From: Candidatus Woesearchaeota archaeon
Lineage (GTDB): Archaea; Nanobdellota; Nanobdellia; Woesearchaeales; ARS49
Assembly (NCBI GenBank): GCA_023266895.1
Contig: JAHFOI010000010.1
Location: 1 to 32,388 of the forward strand
Direction: 5' to 3'
Length of the DNA stretch: 32,388 bases
The notes under the pieces are model-generated. The model saw nothing but the letters and a program-made list of their open reading frames with translations. It was not told the DNA's origin and made no database searches. Below, piece after piece: positions 15,955 to 25,338 of the stretch (its first letter is position 1; each line of letters begins with the position of its first letter). The translations under genes and the position numbers were made by a program.

Positions 15955-16581
15955 TTACTTCTTTTCTGAAAAATCAGTTTGAGTAAGTATTTTTTTTGCA
16001 TCAACAAAAATAGGAATGGTGCGGAGTATGCACACAAAAAGTGTTAATGCAACTAAGCTCATGACTACTGGTTGTAGCCAATAAAACCCGTTTGTTTTTG
16101 GTTCATTAAGCATGCTAATTCCTATAAGCCCTGTGAATGACAGTATTTTTAGTGTATTGATACTTCCTCTCATGAATTTTGAGCTTGTCAGAAATCGTGT
16201 CCACATAAGTTCATGAAATGTTCTTTCACCAAAAGGTGTTTTGCCTTTTTTGAATGCAAGCGCGCGAATAGTATCTACAACAAAGCCTCTTGCTACAAAA
16301 AATAAAGGAATCCAAACCTGAATGAGATTAAGCTGTGCAAACACAATCCAATACGTATTTTCTACTATTCTATCCCCCGCAATGTCTATGAGGCTTCCTG
16401 CAGTTGTTGCTTGATTGTACGTTCTTGCCATCCAGCCATCAAGCCAGTCAAGAGTTAGTGCAATGAGTGTTAAAAAGATAGAAAAAATTTTTGCGGTTAC
16501 ACTGTTTGTATACAAAAGTCCCACTGCGATAAATGCAAGCACAACTCGTACACTTGTTATGGTATTTGGAAGGTTTATCAT
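15955..16581 (-). CDS. CDP-alcohol phosphatidyltransferase family protein (PgsA-like)
   Basis: LDWLDGWMARTYNQATTAGSLIDIAGD: exact D(x)2DG(x)2AR(x)8G(x)3D(x)3D motif. Confidence 0.92.
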   Translation of the reverse strand: MINLPNTITSVRVVLAFIAVGLLYTNSVTAKIFSIFLTLIALTLDWLDGWMARTYNQATTAGSLIDIAGDRIVENTYWIVFAQLNLIQVWIPLFFVARGFVVDTIRALAFKKGKTPFGERTFHELMWTRFLTSSKFMRGSINTLKILSFTGLIGISMLNEPKTNGFYWLQPVVMSLVALTLFVCILRTIPIFVDAKKILTQTDFSEKK

Positions 16582-16606
16582 GGCGTATGTTCAGTATTCT
16601 TTTTAA

Positions 16607-18073
16607 TCACTTCTTTGCCCACTTCCATCGAGAACCTGACGAAGTATCTTCTACAAGCACCCCTTTGGCAAGCAGTTCATCACGCAAACAATCAGAAGCT
16701 TGCCAGTCTTTTTTGTTACGCGCCAGTTCACGTTGGTGTATGAGCTCATCAAGATCTGAAGGTAAAGAATTGTGTGCAAATGATAACACGCCAAGCACAC
16801 TATTCACCTTTTTTAGTGCATCAAGGGCTTGTGTTGCATCACTTGCGCCAAGGTTTCCCTTTGCAAGCAATCCATTCGTGGTACTCACGAAACTAAATAA
16901 TGCTGCAAGTGCTTTTGAGATATCAAGATCATCATCTAATGCACGCTCAAACTTGCGAAGTACGCCATCACGCAAACGCGCAAATACTGGAAGTGAAGGT
17001 CTGGATTGAAGTGCAGAATTTTCTTGTGCTTCTAACAATAACCTGACACATTCTTGCAAGCGATCAAGACCTGCAGTTGCTGCACCTAGACTCTCAAAAG
17101 TGAAGTTTAATTTAGCACGATAATGTGTGCTCAACAACAAATAACGAATCGCAGAAGGAGAAAATCCTTTTGCAATAAGATCACGCAATGTGTAAAAATT
17201 ACCTTCTGATTTAGACATTTTTTTGTTATCCACAAGCAAGTGCTCAGAATGCAACCAATATCTCACGAATTTTTCGCCAAAACATGCTTCACTCTGGGCA
17301 ATTTCATTCTCGTGATGTGGAAAAATATTATCCACTCCACCGGTGTGAATGTCTAGCGCGGTAAAGTTCTCTTTTTCAAAACCAGTGTTATCAAATACTG
17401 CAGTCAAATGCTTCGCACTCATTGCACTGCATTCAATATGCCAGCCAGGACGCCCCCTGCCAAGCTCAGTATCCCAAAAAACCTGACCATCTTTTTCATC
17501 CCAAAATTTCCACAACGCAAAATCAGCAAGACCCTCCTTATCATATTCATCCGCACGAACACGGCCCGATGCAGCAGCTTTCAATTGCGCTGGATCAATA
17601 TGTGCGAGCCTGCCATATTTCTTAAATTTTTTAATTGAGTAATAAATGCCATCCTCAGTTTTGTAGGCAAATCCTTTTTCTAAAAGAACTTTAATGAGCG
17701 TAATCATTTCAGGAATGTGTTCAGTGGCTCTTGGGTATACTTCTGCAGGCTCAATGTGCAATGTTTTAATATCTTCAAAAAAAGCAGTTGCATACGGGTC
17801 TGTGAATTCTCGTAAGGATATGTTCTGTTGTTGAGAATCCCGAATAATCTTGTCATCAACATCAGTCAAATTCATAACCTGCTTGACTGCAAAACCTTTG
17901 AATTTCAGAAAACGCCGCAAAAGATCTTCAAAAAGATACGTGCGAAAGTTTCCAATGTGCGCAAAGTTGTAAATTGTTGGACCACAGGTATACATGCGCA
18001 CCATGTTTTCTCCTGTTGCTGGAGCAAAAACTTCCTTTTTCTTGGTCATTGTGCTAAAGACTTTGAACACCAT
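16607..18073 (-). CDS. cysS: Cysteinyl-tRNA synthetase
   Basis: MYTCGPTIYNFAHIGNFRTYLFEDLL (HIGH), WHIECSAMS, KKMSKSEGNF (KMSKS). Confidence 0.97.
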   Translation of the reverse strand: MVFKVFSTMTKKKEVFAPATGENMVRMYTCGPTIYNFAHIGNFRTYLFEDLLRRFLKFKGFAVKQVMNLTDVDDKIIRDSQQQNISLREFTDPYATAFFEDIKTLHIEPAEVYPRATEHIPEMITLIKVLLEKGFAYKTEDGIYYSIKKFKKYGRLAHIDPAQLKAAASGRVRADEYDKEGLADFALWKFWDEKDGQVFWDTELGRGRPGWHIECSAMSAKHLTAVFDNTGFEKENFTALDIHTGGVDNIFPHHENEIAQSEACFGEKFVRYWLHSEHLLVDNKKMSKSEGNFYTLRDLIAKGFSPSAIRYLLLSTHYRAKLNFTFESLGAATAGLDRLQECVRLLLEAQENSALQSRPSLPVFARLRDGVLRKFERALDDDLDISKALAALFSFVSTTNGLLAKGNLGASDATQALDALKKVNSVLGVLSFAHNSLPSDLDELIHQRELARNKKDWQASDCLRDELLAKGVLVEDTSSGSRWKWAKK

Positions 18074-18990
18074 TAGACATCACCATCTTTATCATCAGAA
18101 TCATCCTTGCCTTGTATCATTTTAGCAACACGCTCATCAACTTTTTGTTCAATAGAAACTGAACCGGTTTCTGAAAAGGCTTTATGCGGGGGTGTGTTTT
18201 TTTTTGGCACTGAGTCAGGCTGTGTTGCTTCAGTTGTGGGTAGCGGGGTGGGTATGTGCGAATTCTTTTCTTTTTTTGCAAAACCTGAGTTTTCTTCTTT
18301 AAGTTTGTGTGACAATGGGTTTGGCGTTGGACCTTCTTCTATGGCATACACCTCTAAACCCGCCATGGTATCTTGTGGGATAATTTCAGAAGAAGGCGCA
18401 ACAGCAGCAACATCTCCATACGGCTCTATTGCAGGTGATTGAGGTGATGATTCCAGTTCTTTTTTTGCAATTGCCTGCTCAATACTGCTTGCATTACCAA
18501 AACGTTCCTTGAGCCTATCCTCAGGAATGTCAAAATACTCAAAAAACTTTTTCGCAACCTTAATCAGTTTTGTTCTTCCCTGTTTTTCTCTTGTGATATA
18601 TCCTAATTCTTCAAGATTATTCAGGTGATCATATGCCTTATTTGTTCTTATTGCAATCACCTTACTTTGGAGCACTGGACTTTTAAACGCAACCACTGCT
18701 AGAGTTTCAAGCACGCTTTTTGTAAGTTCAGTTTTTTTCACAACTTTACGCACAATAGATAAATACTGATCACGAACACCTAATTTGACATAATCACCTT
18801 CTTCATGCAACGCAATGCTTGATTTCTTTTCCTCTAATTCTTTCTTGAGCAAACCTAAGGCATGCTTGAGTTTTGCAACATCAGGCTCTTTACACAAACT
18901 ACCCAGCTCTTGCACTGAAAGACGCTTGCCTGTGCTAAACAGCACGCTCTCAATTTTGTTTTTCAAATCACCATCAGAAAAGTCACTCAT
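18073..18990 (-). CDS. scpB: Segregation and condensation protein ScpB, with long low-complexity tail
   Basis: IESVLFSTGKRLSVQELG...LETLAVVAFKSPVLQSKVIAIRTNKAYDHLNNLEELGYITREKQGRTKLIKVAKKFFEYFDI. Confidence 0.9.
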   Translation of the reverse strand: MSDFSDGDLKNKIESVLFSTGKRLSVQELGSLCKEPDVAKLKHALGLLKKELEEKKSSIALHEEGDYVKLGVRDQYLSIVRKVVKKTELTKSVLETLAVVAFKSPVLQSKVIAIRTNKAYDHLNNLEELGYITREKQGRTKLIKVAKKFFEYFDIPEDRLKERFGNASSIEQAIAKKELESSPQSPAIEPYGDVAAVAPSSEIIPQDTMAGLEVYAIEEGPTPNPLSHKLKEENSGFAKKEKNSHIPTPLPTTEATQPDSVPKKNTPPHKAFSETGSVSIEQKVDERVAKMIQGKDDSDDKDGDV

Positions 18991-19540
18991 TGGAGTACAA
19001 ATCCTCTTTTTTTCTTACAAACTTTTGCACCACCATAGTATCAAGAATCTTAAACAGCTCAGGAACATTGATGCCAGTCACTTCACTTAGTTGTTCACAA
19101 GTCTGCGGACCTGATCGCAAGGCAAACTTCACAAAATTTCTTAGCACATTAAATGCATTCTTGTCAAGCAATTCCTGACGAGCACGTGCGTTTTTCACAT
19201 ACAAATCAGTATCGTGCAAGTGTGCTTGTAAGTCATTCAGCAAATCAGACAGTTCTGCTCCTGTCATTTGTACATTGACTGGTTCAATAATTTCTATAGA
19301 ACTCGGCATGCTATCAAAACAAAAATCCAATAATTCTTTTGGCTTTGCAAACAAGATTTCAAGCTCGGCAAACACGCTGAAAAACTTCTCTTTTTGTTCT
19401 GCAGGAACGCAATCTACACTCGTGATCTGAAGACCTTCCTGCTTGAGTTTTTCTACATAGTTCTTCAGCGTCAGCTCAATGTATTCCTTGGGTGCACCAA
19501 GCATCTCAATAATTGCACGAACCGTAAGTTTTTGCTCCAT
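18983..19540 (-). CDS. Hypothetical protein with predicted HTH-like C-terminus, in operon with scpB
   Basis: 185 aa; SGPQTCEQLSEVTGINVPELFKILDTMVVQKFVRKKEDLY resembles a winged helix; overlaps scpB start. Confidence 0.6.
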   Translation of the reverse strand: MEQKLTVRAIIEMLGAPKEYIELTLKNYVEKLKQEGLQITSVDCVPAEQKEKFFSVFAELEILFAKPKELLDFCFDSMPSSIEIIEPVNVQMTGAELSDLLNDLQAHLHDTDLYVKNARARQELLDKNAFNVLRNFVKFALRSGPQTCEQLSEVTGINVPELFKILDTMVVQKFVRKKEDLYSNE

Positions 19541-19690
19541 GACTTTGTTTCATTTAACACTCTATTTAAACCTTCGGGGCGAGTAGATGATACAATATGG
19601 CTTTTGTAGTGTCTTTGTTACTATTCTTTTGTACTCGCAAATCTTTTTAAATGATCTAAAAGGTGAAGATCTAGAAAGAAGGAGGGGGAT

Positions 19691-20191
19691 ATGGGATTTT
19701 TAGAACTCTTTGGGAAAAAAAAGCAGTCCATACAATTTAGTCTGCCACCCTTGCCTTCACCACCACAATTTGAGTCAGGCTCATTAGCGTCACATATTTC
19801 TTCAGATATTGAACCAGTACAAGCAGGACAAACTATAGAAGTATCAGAACCAAAAAAACCATTCCTGCTTGAGCCAATCCAGTTTGAAAAAGAAGAAACA
19901 AAACCTCGCGATTCATTTCAATCAGTTCACCAGTCATTTCAAGAAACGCCAGAACAAATACGCGCACAACCACGTGCAATGTTTATTTCAACAACAGACT
20001 ACAAGCAAATTTTTTCAGGTGCAAACATCATACGAACAAAACTAGAACAAGCAGAACACATCATGAACCAGCTCACTACACTCAAAAATCAGCAAGAACA
20101 CTTTTTTGAACAATGGAGAGTACAATTAGAAGACACAGAAAAAAAAATCACATACATTGATATGGTATTAGACAAAGCAACAAGATCATGA
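19691..20191 (+). CDS. Coiled-coil protein, Pro-rich N-terminus plus duplicated helical domain (member 1 of 3)
   Basis: ggaggggg Shine-Dalgarno-like upstream; C-terminal MFISTTDYKQIFSGANIIRTKLEQAEHIMNQLTTLKNQQEHFFEQWRVQLEDTEKKITYIDMVL. Confidence 0.6.
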   Translation: MGFLELFGKKKQSIQFSLPPLPSPPQFESGSLASHISSDIEPVQAGQTIEVSEPKKPFLLEPIQFEKEETKPRDSFQSVHQSFQETPEQIRAQPRAMFISTTDYKQIFSGANIIRTKLEQAEHIMNQLTTLKNQQEHFFEQWRVQLEDTEKKITYIDMVLDKATRS

Positions 20192-20260
20192 AAAAAATCT
20201 ACAACAGTATACTAAAATAATACTATAAGATAATACTAAACGTGTGCAACAGGTGAACTC

Positions 20261-20488
20261 ATGGAAAAAGCTCCAGTATTTGTCCGCATAGAAGAATACA
20301 AAGACATCATGGATATACTTATCCTCGTTAAACAACGAATTGGACAAGCGCATACACTTCTTGAAAAAATAACAGAACTAAAACAACAAGAAGACAACGC
20401 GCTTGCACAATGGGCAAAAGACCTTGATGAAATCACTAAAACAATAGCAGACATAGACAACACCCTGCTAAGCCCAGAACAACCATGA
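20261..20488 (+). CDS. Small coiled-coil protein paralogous to C-terminal domain of upstream gene (member 2 of 3)
   Basis: VFVRIEEYKDIMDILILVKQRIGQAHTLLEKITELKQQEDNALAQWAKDLDEITKTIADIDNTL aligns without gaps to 19691..20191 C-terminus. Confidence 0.65.
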   Translation: MEKAPVFVRIEEYKDIMDILILVKQRIGQAHTLLEKITELKQQEDNALAQWAKDLDEITKTIADIDNTLLSPEQP

Positions 20489-20841
20489 GCAACCTTCTCT
20501 ACGTCGGCATACCAGAACCAGAAAATGTACGCAAAAACGTACTCAGCACAGCAAAACGAGTGATCACACTTCTTAAAGATCATCAAGACTATGCACGCAT
20601 ACGCAACGAAAAAGAAACAAATATACAACAACTCAAAAAAACACTTGATAGCATAGCAAGCCAAACACGAAAACTTAAAAACATACTCCCCAAAAGAAAC
20701 ATGCCACCAACGCAAAACATGCCGCGACATTCATGTCAAGAACAAAAGTCAGAACGCAAACAACAAAACAATACTTTCAACAAAATAGACCTTCTCGAAC
20801 AAGAATTAAACAAAATAGAAAAACGATTACGCGCATTTTAG
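20485..20841 (+). CDS. Coiled-coil hypothetical protein (member 3 of 3)
   Basis: ATGA overlap with previous gene; MSNLLYVGIPEPENVRKNVLSTAKRVITLLKDHQDYARIRNEKETNIQQLKKTLDSIASQ. Confidence 0.6.
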   Translation: MSNLLYVGIPEPENVRKNVLSTAKRVITLLKDHQDYARIRNEKETNIQQLKKTLDSIASQTRKLKNILPKRNMPPTQNMPRHSCQEQKSERKQQNNTFNKIDLLEQELNKIEKRLRAF

Positions 20842-20888
20842 AAAACTTTTTTAGAAACCTTTAATTAACAAGTTATTGAATAATACGT

Positions 20889-21344
20889 ATGCGCTGGAAA
20901 AAAGAAACACTATCAGGAACACCTCGGGGATTTGCAGAACAGGTGCCAATCTATGAAGTTATTGCACGCTATATTCTTCAGGAAGATGATGAACACCTTC
21001 TTGTTGATAGAGTTTTTGCAGGATGCCGAGAATTTTTGTGCATAACCTATGAAGGAAAACTTTTTTATGAAAGAATAACTCTCTTTGAAGGAAAAATAAC
21101 AAGTGTTCATAGCACATACAAGATGCCTTTTCCTGATGATTCTACCCAACCGTGGAGTGTTGTTGAATCACAACTCGCACTTTTCTTGGATCCGCCCCCA
21201 ACACCCTTGCCAATGTATCAAAACATAAAACGCTTTGAAGAATACCTTCGACTCATTCCATGGCAAAAAGATTTTATCCCATTATATTCAGGTAATGGAA
21301 TATTTTTCCAACCAAGATTATGTGCGAAAAATAATCAGAAATAG
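20889..21344 (+). CDS. Hypothetical protein
   Basis: 151-aa ORF with ATG; no recognised family. Confidence 0.5.
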   Translation: MRWKKETLSGTPRGFAEQVPIYEVIARYILQEDDEHLLVDRVFAGCREFLCITYEGKLFYERITLFEGKITSVHSTYKMPFPDDSTQPWSVVESQLALFLDPPPTPLPMYQNIKRFEEYLRLIPWQKDFIPLYSGNGIFFQPRLCAKNNQK

Positions 21345-21355
21345 TTAGTGCGTAA

Positions 21356-22585
21356 TTATCTTTTTTTGCGCAGTAATTCCAAATGTTCTTTCACACGCTC
21401 TCCTTTCCTAAGATCTTCAGGAGTGTAATCCATACTAACTCTTTTTCCCATAAAATCATCAATAAATGCATCCACGCTTAAAGCTGAGTAACCCATCTCA
21501 TTTTTCTTTGTTTCTCCTACAACAAGCACACCCGTTTGGTGAGCAAGTTGAATTGCTTCATGCACTTCATACGGCGCAATACCTTTTTCCCGAAGCATCT
21601 CCAAAATTCTTTGAGCATCAAAAACCACATCGCAAGGAGTTGCTGAACTACGAATCTTTTCTTGCCAGTCTTTGGCAACATCACGCACTATGCGTACAAG
21701 AGCAGGATATGCTCGTGCAGGGTTAAGAATGCGTCCTTCACTAACTCTTGGTGCACCCTGGTGTTTTCTTGCATAGGAGCCCAGACTTTCTAAAACTTCA
21801 GTATCTCTATACGCGCGTTCCAACAAGAGCTCTTTGAGTTCAGAAAATAGGTCCTTCGCATTTTCTTCTGCGGTCACAATTCTAAGCGCAACTTCAAGAG
21901 ACATACCTCTTCGCAAATTCTTGTATGTTCTTGCAGTTGTGGGTGTCACAATCATCACAGGTTTTTGATATTCTTCAGGTAATTCTGGTTTGGGCGCCAC
22001 TAGCTCAAGAGCTGCAATAGGTGCAGCCGGAACAGGCACAGAAAGATTTTCAGCAGCACCTCCAAGAGCAGCTTCTAAATCCAGTTTTTTTTGGTGGGAG
22101 GGATCTACCTTTTTCATATATGTCCCTTGCATGCTAGTTCCATCACTCCCCCTGCGTACTTCAGGCACATAAGAAAAATTATTTTCAGGCAACAATTTTT
22201 GTAATTTTTGTTCAGTCAGTTTACTTGGAGGGGTTCTTTGGCAGATTGGTTCTTGTCTTCGTGCGTACTTTTTCGGTTTTCTTTTTGCAGAGGGTATGAC
22301 TTGCATTGTGCGCATTGCTTGCGTCATGAGCATTTTCATGTTTACAGGCGCATGCGCTCTACTGTCAAGAACCTCACTCAAGCTTGGTATACGCACACTT
22401 CCAACATACAACTGAGTTGGCGGAAGTTTTTCTATGCCTGAAATCTTAATCTGTTTTCCACAAACTACTGCAAGAGAATCTGTTGTTTCTGTTTTTTTTA
22501 AATCCAAATCTTCTTTACGTTTCAAAGAAAATCTACTTACTGAAGATGCATACGAAATTTTTAGTACATACCGTGCGTCATTCAT
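21356..22585 (-). CDS. Hypothetical protein
   Basis: Long ORF; likely start MNDARYVLKISYASS at 22585 with TATA-like tttaaag about 30 nt upstream (ORF-track start 22606); no recognised family. Confidence 0.55.
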   Translation of the reverse strand: MNDARYVLKISYASSVSRFSLKRKEDLDLKKTETTDSLAVVCGKQIKISGIEKLPPTQLYVGSVRIPSLSEVLDSRAHAPVNMKMLMTQAMRTMQVIPSAKRKPKKYARRQEPICQRTPPSKLTEQKLQKLLPENNFSYVPEVRRGSDGTSMQGTYMKKVDPSHQKKLDLEAALGGAAENLSVPVPAAPIAALELVAPKPELPEEYQKPVMIVTPTTARTYKNLRRGMSLEVALRIVTAEENAKDLFSELKELLLERAYRDTEVLESLGSYARKHQGAPRVSEGRILNPARAYPALVRIVRDVAKDWQEKIRSSATPCDVVFDAQRILEMLREKGIAPYEVHEAIQLAHQTGVLVVGETKKNEMGYSALSVDAFIDDFMGKRVSMDYTPEDLRKGERVKEHLELLRKKR

Positions 22586-22653
22586 ACTAAAACTTCTTAA
22601 AATCAACAGTACTTTAAAACTTTGTTATTAAAAATTTTGCAGGGTCTAAAACC

Positions 22654-22755
22654 TCGCACTTTAGTGCGAAATTTTTAATCCCAAAAACTCGCTGTGTGGC
22701 GAGAGCGTAAAACCATGGGCTTTAGCCCGCGGATAGCTCCGAGCAGCGAGTTTTT
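22654..22755. repeat. Palindromic structured intergenic element (candidate MITE/PATE or structured RNA)
   Basis: tcgcact-tt-agtgcga (22654-22669); 12-bp inverted repeat aaaaactcgctg (22683-22694)/cagcgagttttt (22744-22755) enclosing gggct-tt-agccc (22717-22728). Confidence 0.75.
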
Positions 22756-22848
22756 GTTATTCCACAACAGAAAATTTTGAAACAAGTTATTTGAGCAGTC
22801 ACAACAACCCTTATAAACCCATTCTTACTTGTGTTTTATAGACGGAAA

Positions 22849-25338
22849 ATGACTCAAGAACCACCTATCCAAGAAGAACCAAAAGACACCTCAAAAATCG
22901 TCACACGAATCCTTGAAGAAGAGATGAAAAGCTCATACTTAGCATACTCTATGTCAGTCATTGTCGGCAGAGCATTACCCGCAGTCGCTGATGGGCTTAA
23001 ACCAGTGCATCGACGAGTGCTGTTTGGCATGCATGAACTTGGCATGGCACACACAAAAGCATTCAAAAAATCAGCACGCATCGTTGGAGAGGTCATGGGA
23101 AAATTCCATCCTCACGGCGACGCACCCATTTATGAAGCACTTGTGAGAATGGCACAAAACTTTAGCCTACGCTACCCACTCGTGCATGGCCAAGGAAACT
23201 TTGGAAGCATTGACGGCGACGCAGCAGCAGCTATGAGATACACAGAATGCAAACTCACCCCACTTGCTGACGAACTCCTTGAAGACCTTGATAAAAAAAC
23301 AGTGGCATTTGCGCCAAACTTTGACAACAGCCTCCAAGAACCACTTGTGCTTCCCAGCAAAGCACCCATACTCTTACTCAACGGAAGCACAGGTATTGCC
23401 GTAGGCATGGCAACCAATATACCGCCACACAATATGCGCGAAACATGCACTGCAATTATGCACGTTATTGACACTCCTGAAGCAACACCTCTGGATATAT
23501 TACCACTTCTTCCAGGACCAGACTTTCCCACAGGAGGAATAATCTGTGGAACCCAAGGAATACATGATGCCTACACAACAGGCAGAGGTAAAATTACTGT
23601 CCGAGGCAAAACACACATAGAAGACCACAAAGGAAAACAACGCATCATCATTGATGAAGTACCATACATGGTCAACAAAGCACAACTTGTAGAACAAATC
23701 GCAGACCTTGTACGCGACAAAAAAATCCAAGGCATCACTGACATCAGAGACGAAAGCGACAGAGAAGGCATGCGTGTGGTTATAGAACTCAAACAAGGAA
23801 CAAACACAGACCTCATCCTCAACCAATTACATGCACACTCACGACTTCAAGAATCATTTGGCATCATACTCCTCGCAATCATAGACAAACAACCAAAAAT
23901 ATGCACGATCACAGACATCATACATTCATTTGTGCAACATAGACAAGTCGTGATACGCAAACGCACAGAATATGACCTTGCAGAAGCACAGGCAAGAGAC
24001 CACATCGTACAAGGATTACTCATTGCACTCACAAATATTGACGCAGTCATTATCACTATCAAGGCCAGCAAAAGCACAGAAGAAGCACGCGAAGCGCTTA
24101 GCGTAAACCATGAACTCACTAAAATACAAGCCCAAGCAGTCCTTGACATGAAACTCCAACGTCTGACAAGTCTTGAACACACAAAACTCAACCAAGAACA
24201 CGATGAATTAATTAAACTCATCACAGAACTCCAAAGCATACTCGCGAGCCAACAAAAAATAAATGACCTCATCAAAAAAGAACTTGCACACCTTTCTGAA
24301 ACATACGGCGATGCACGGCGCACGCAAATCATTGCAAGCACAAGCATAGTAGAAGACGAATCACTCATCAAAAACGAAGATGTCATCGTCACGGTCACCA
24401 ATGCAGGCTATGTCAAACGCATACCCCTCGACACGTACAAAGCACAAAAACGTGGAGGTAAAGGAATCATCGGCACAGAAACAAAAGAAGAAGACGTGGT
24501 AGAACAACTTTTCCTCGCAAACACACACAATTACTTACTCTGCTTCACAAGCCTTGGCAAAATACACTGGCTCAAAGTCTACCAGCTACCAGAAGCAGGA
24601 CGCTACGCCAAAGGAACACCCGCAGCAAACCTCATAGAACTTGAACAAGACGAACACGTCACTACATTTATTCCAGTGCATGAGTTCAGCCAAAACACGT
24701 ACCTCTTCATGACCACACGCAATGGCATAGTCAAGAAAACAAGTCTCGAAGAATTCAGCAATCCACGCAAAGGAGGCATTATTGCGCTTAGCCTAGAACA
24801 AGAAGACAAACTCATCAGCGTACTGCACACAACAGGAAAAAACAATATCCTCATTGCAACAGAACAAGGCATGGCAGTCAAGTTTGATGAAAATGATGTC
24901 CGCGCCATGGGCAGAACAGCATACGGCGTGTACGGCATAAACCTGCACGATGGAGACAAGGTGGTTGGCGCAGCAATCGCAAACGACAATGAAAGTCTAC
25001 TTACCATCACAAAAAAAGGATATGGAAAACGAAGCCCTATCAGCGAGTACAGACTCATTGCCCGAGGAGGCATTGGCGTGATCAACATCAAAATCACAGA
25101 CAAAAACAGCACGGTAGTTGCCGTCAGACCAGTCAAAGACACTGATGAAATCATGCTTATCTCACAACAAGGAATAGTGCTCAGAACACCCTCCTCACAA
25201 ATCAGCATCATTGGAAGAAACACCCAAGGCGTACGCGTCATGCGACTTGATGAACAGGATTCAGTTGTGAGCGCAACTATCATCCCTGCAGAAGACAAAA
25301 CACTCGAAGAAAATAGCGCAGGAACACATGGAAGGTAA
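22849..25338 (+). CDS. gyrA: DNA gyrase subunit A
   Basis: SYLAYSMSVIVGRALPAVADGLKPVHRRVLFGM; AAAAMRYTECKL (catalytic Tyr); QKRGGKG GyrA-box-like; beta-pinwheel CTD repeats. Confidence 0.96.
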   Translation: MTQEPPIQEEPKDTSKIVTRILEEEMKSSYLAYSMSVIVGRALPAVADGLKPVHRRVLFGMHELGMAHTKAFKKSARIVGEVMGKFHPHGDAPIYEALVRMAQNFSLRYPLVHGQGNFGSIDGDAAAAMRYTECKLTPLADELLEDLDKKTVAFAPNFDNSLQEPLVLPSKAPILLLNGSTGIAVGMATNIPPHNMRETCTAIMHVIDTPEATPLDILPLLPGPDFPTGGIICGTQGIHDAYTTGRGKITVRGKTHIEDHKGKQRIIIDEVPYMVNKAQLVEQIADLVRDKKIQGITDIRDESDREGMRVVIELKQGTNTDLILNQLHAHSRLQESFGIILLAIIDKQPKICTITDIIHSFVQHRQVVIRKRTEYDLAEAQARDHIVQGLLIALTNIDAVIITIKASKSTEEAREALSVNHELTKIQAQAVLDMKLQRLTSLEHTKLNQEHDELIKLITELQSILASQQKINDLIKKELAHLSETYGDARRTQIIASTSIVEDESLIKNEDVIVTVTNAGYVKRIPLDTYKAQKRGGKGIIGTETKEEDVVEQLFLANTHNYLLCFTSLGKIHWLKVYQLPEAGRYAKGTPAANLIELEQDEHVTTFIPVHEFSQNTYLFMTTRNGIVKKTSLEEFSNPRKGGIIALSLEQEDKLISVLHTTGKNNILIATEQGMAVKFDENDVRAMGRTAYGVYGINLHDGDKVVGAAIANDNESLLTITKKGYGKRSPISEYRLIARGGIGVINIKITDKNSTVVAVRPVKDTDEIMLISQQGIVLRTPSSQISIIGRNTQGVRVMRLDEQDSVVSATIIPAEDKTLEENSAGTHGR

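Noticed and set aside
20236-20730. 164-aa antisense ORF across the coiled-coil genes
   Set aside because: Antisense of genes with paralogous protein-level similarity; Cys/Phe/Ser-rich low-complexity translation typical of an antisense artefact.
24603-25298. 231-aa antisense ORF to gyrA (also 23847..24401, 23172..23531)
   Set aside because: Artefact of the A+C-rich gyrA coding strand; Ser/Met/Val-rich low-complexity translation, no domain.
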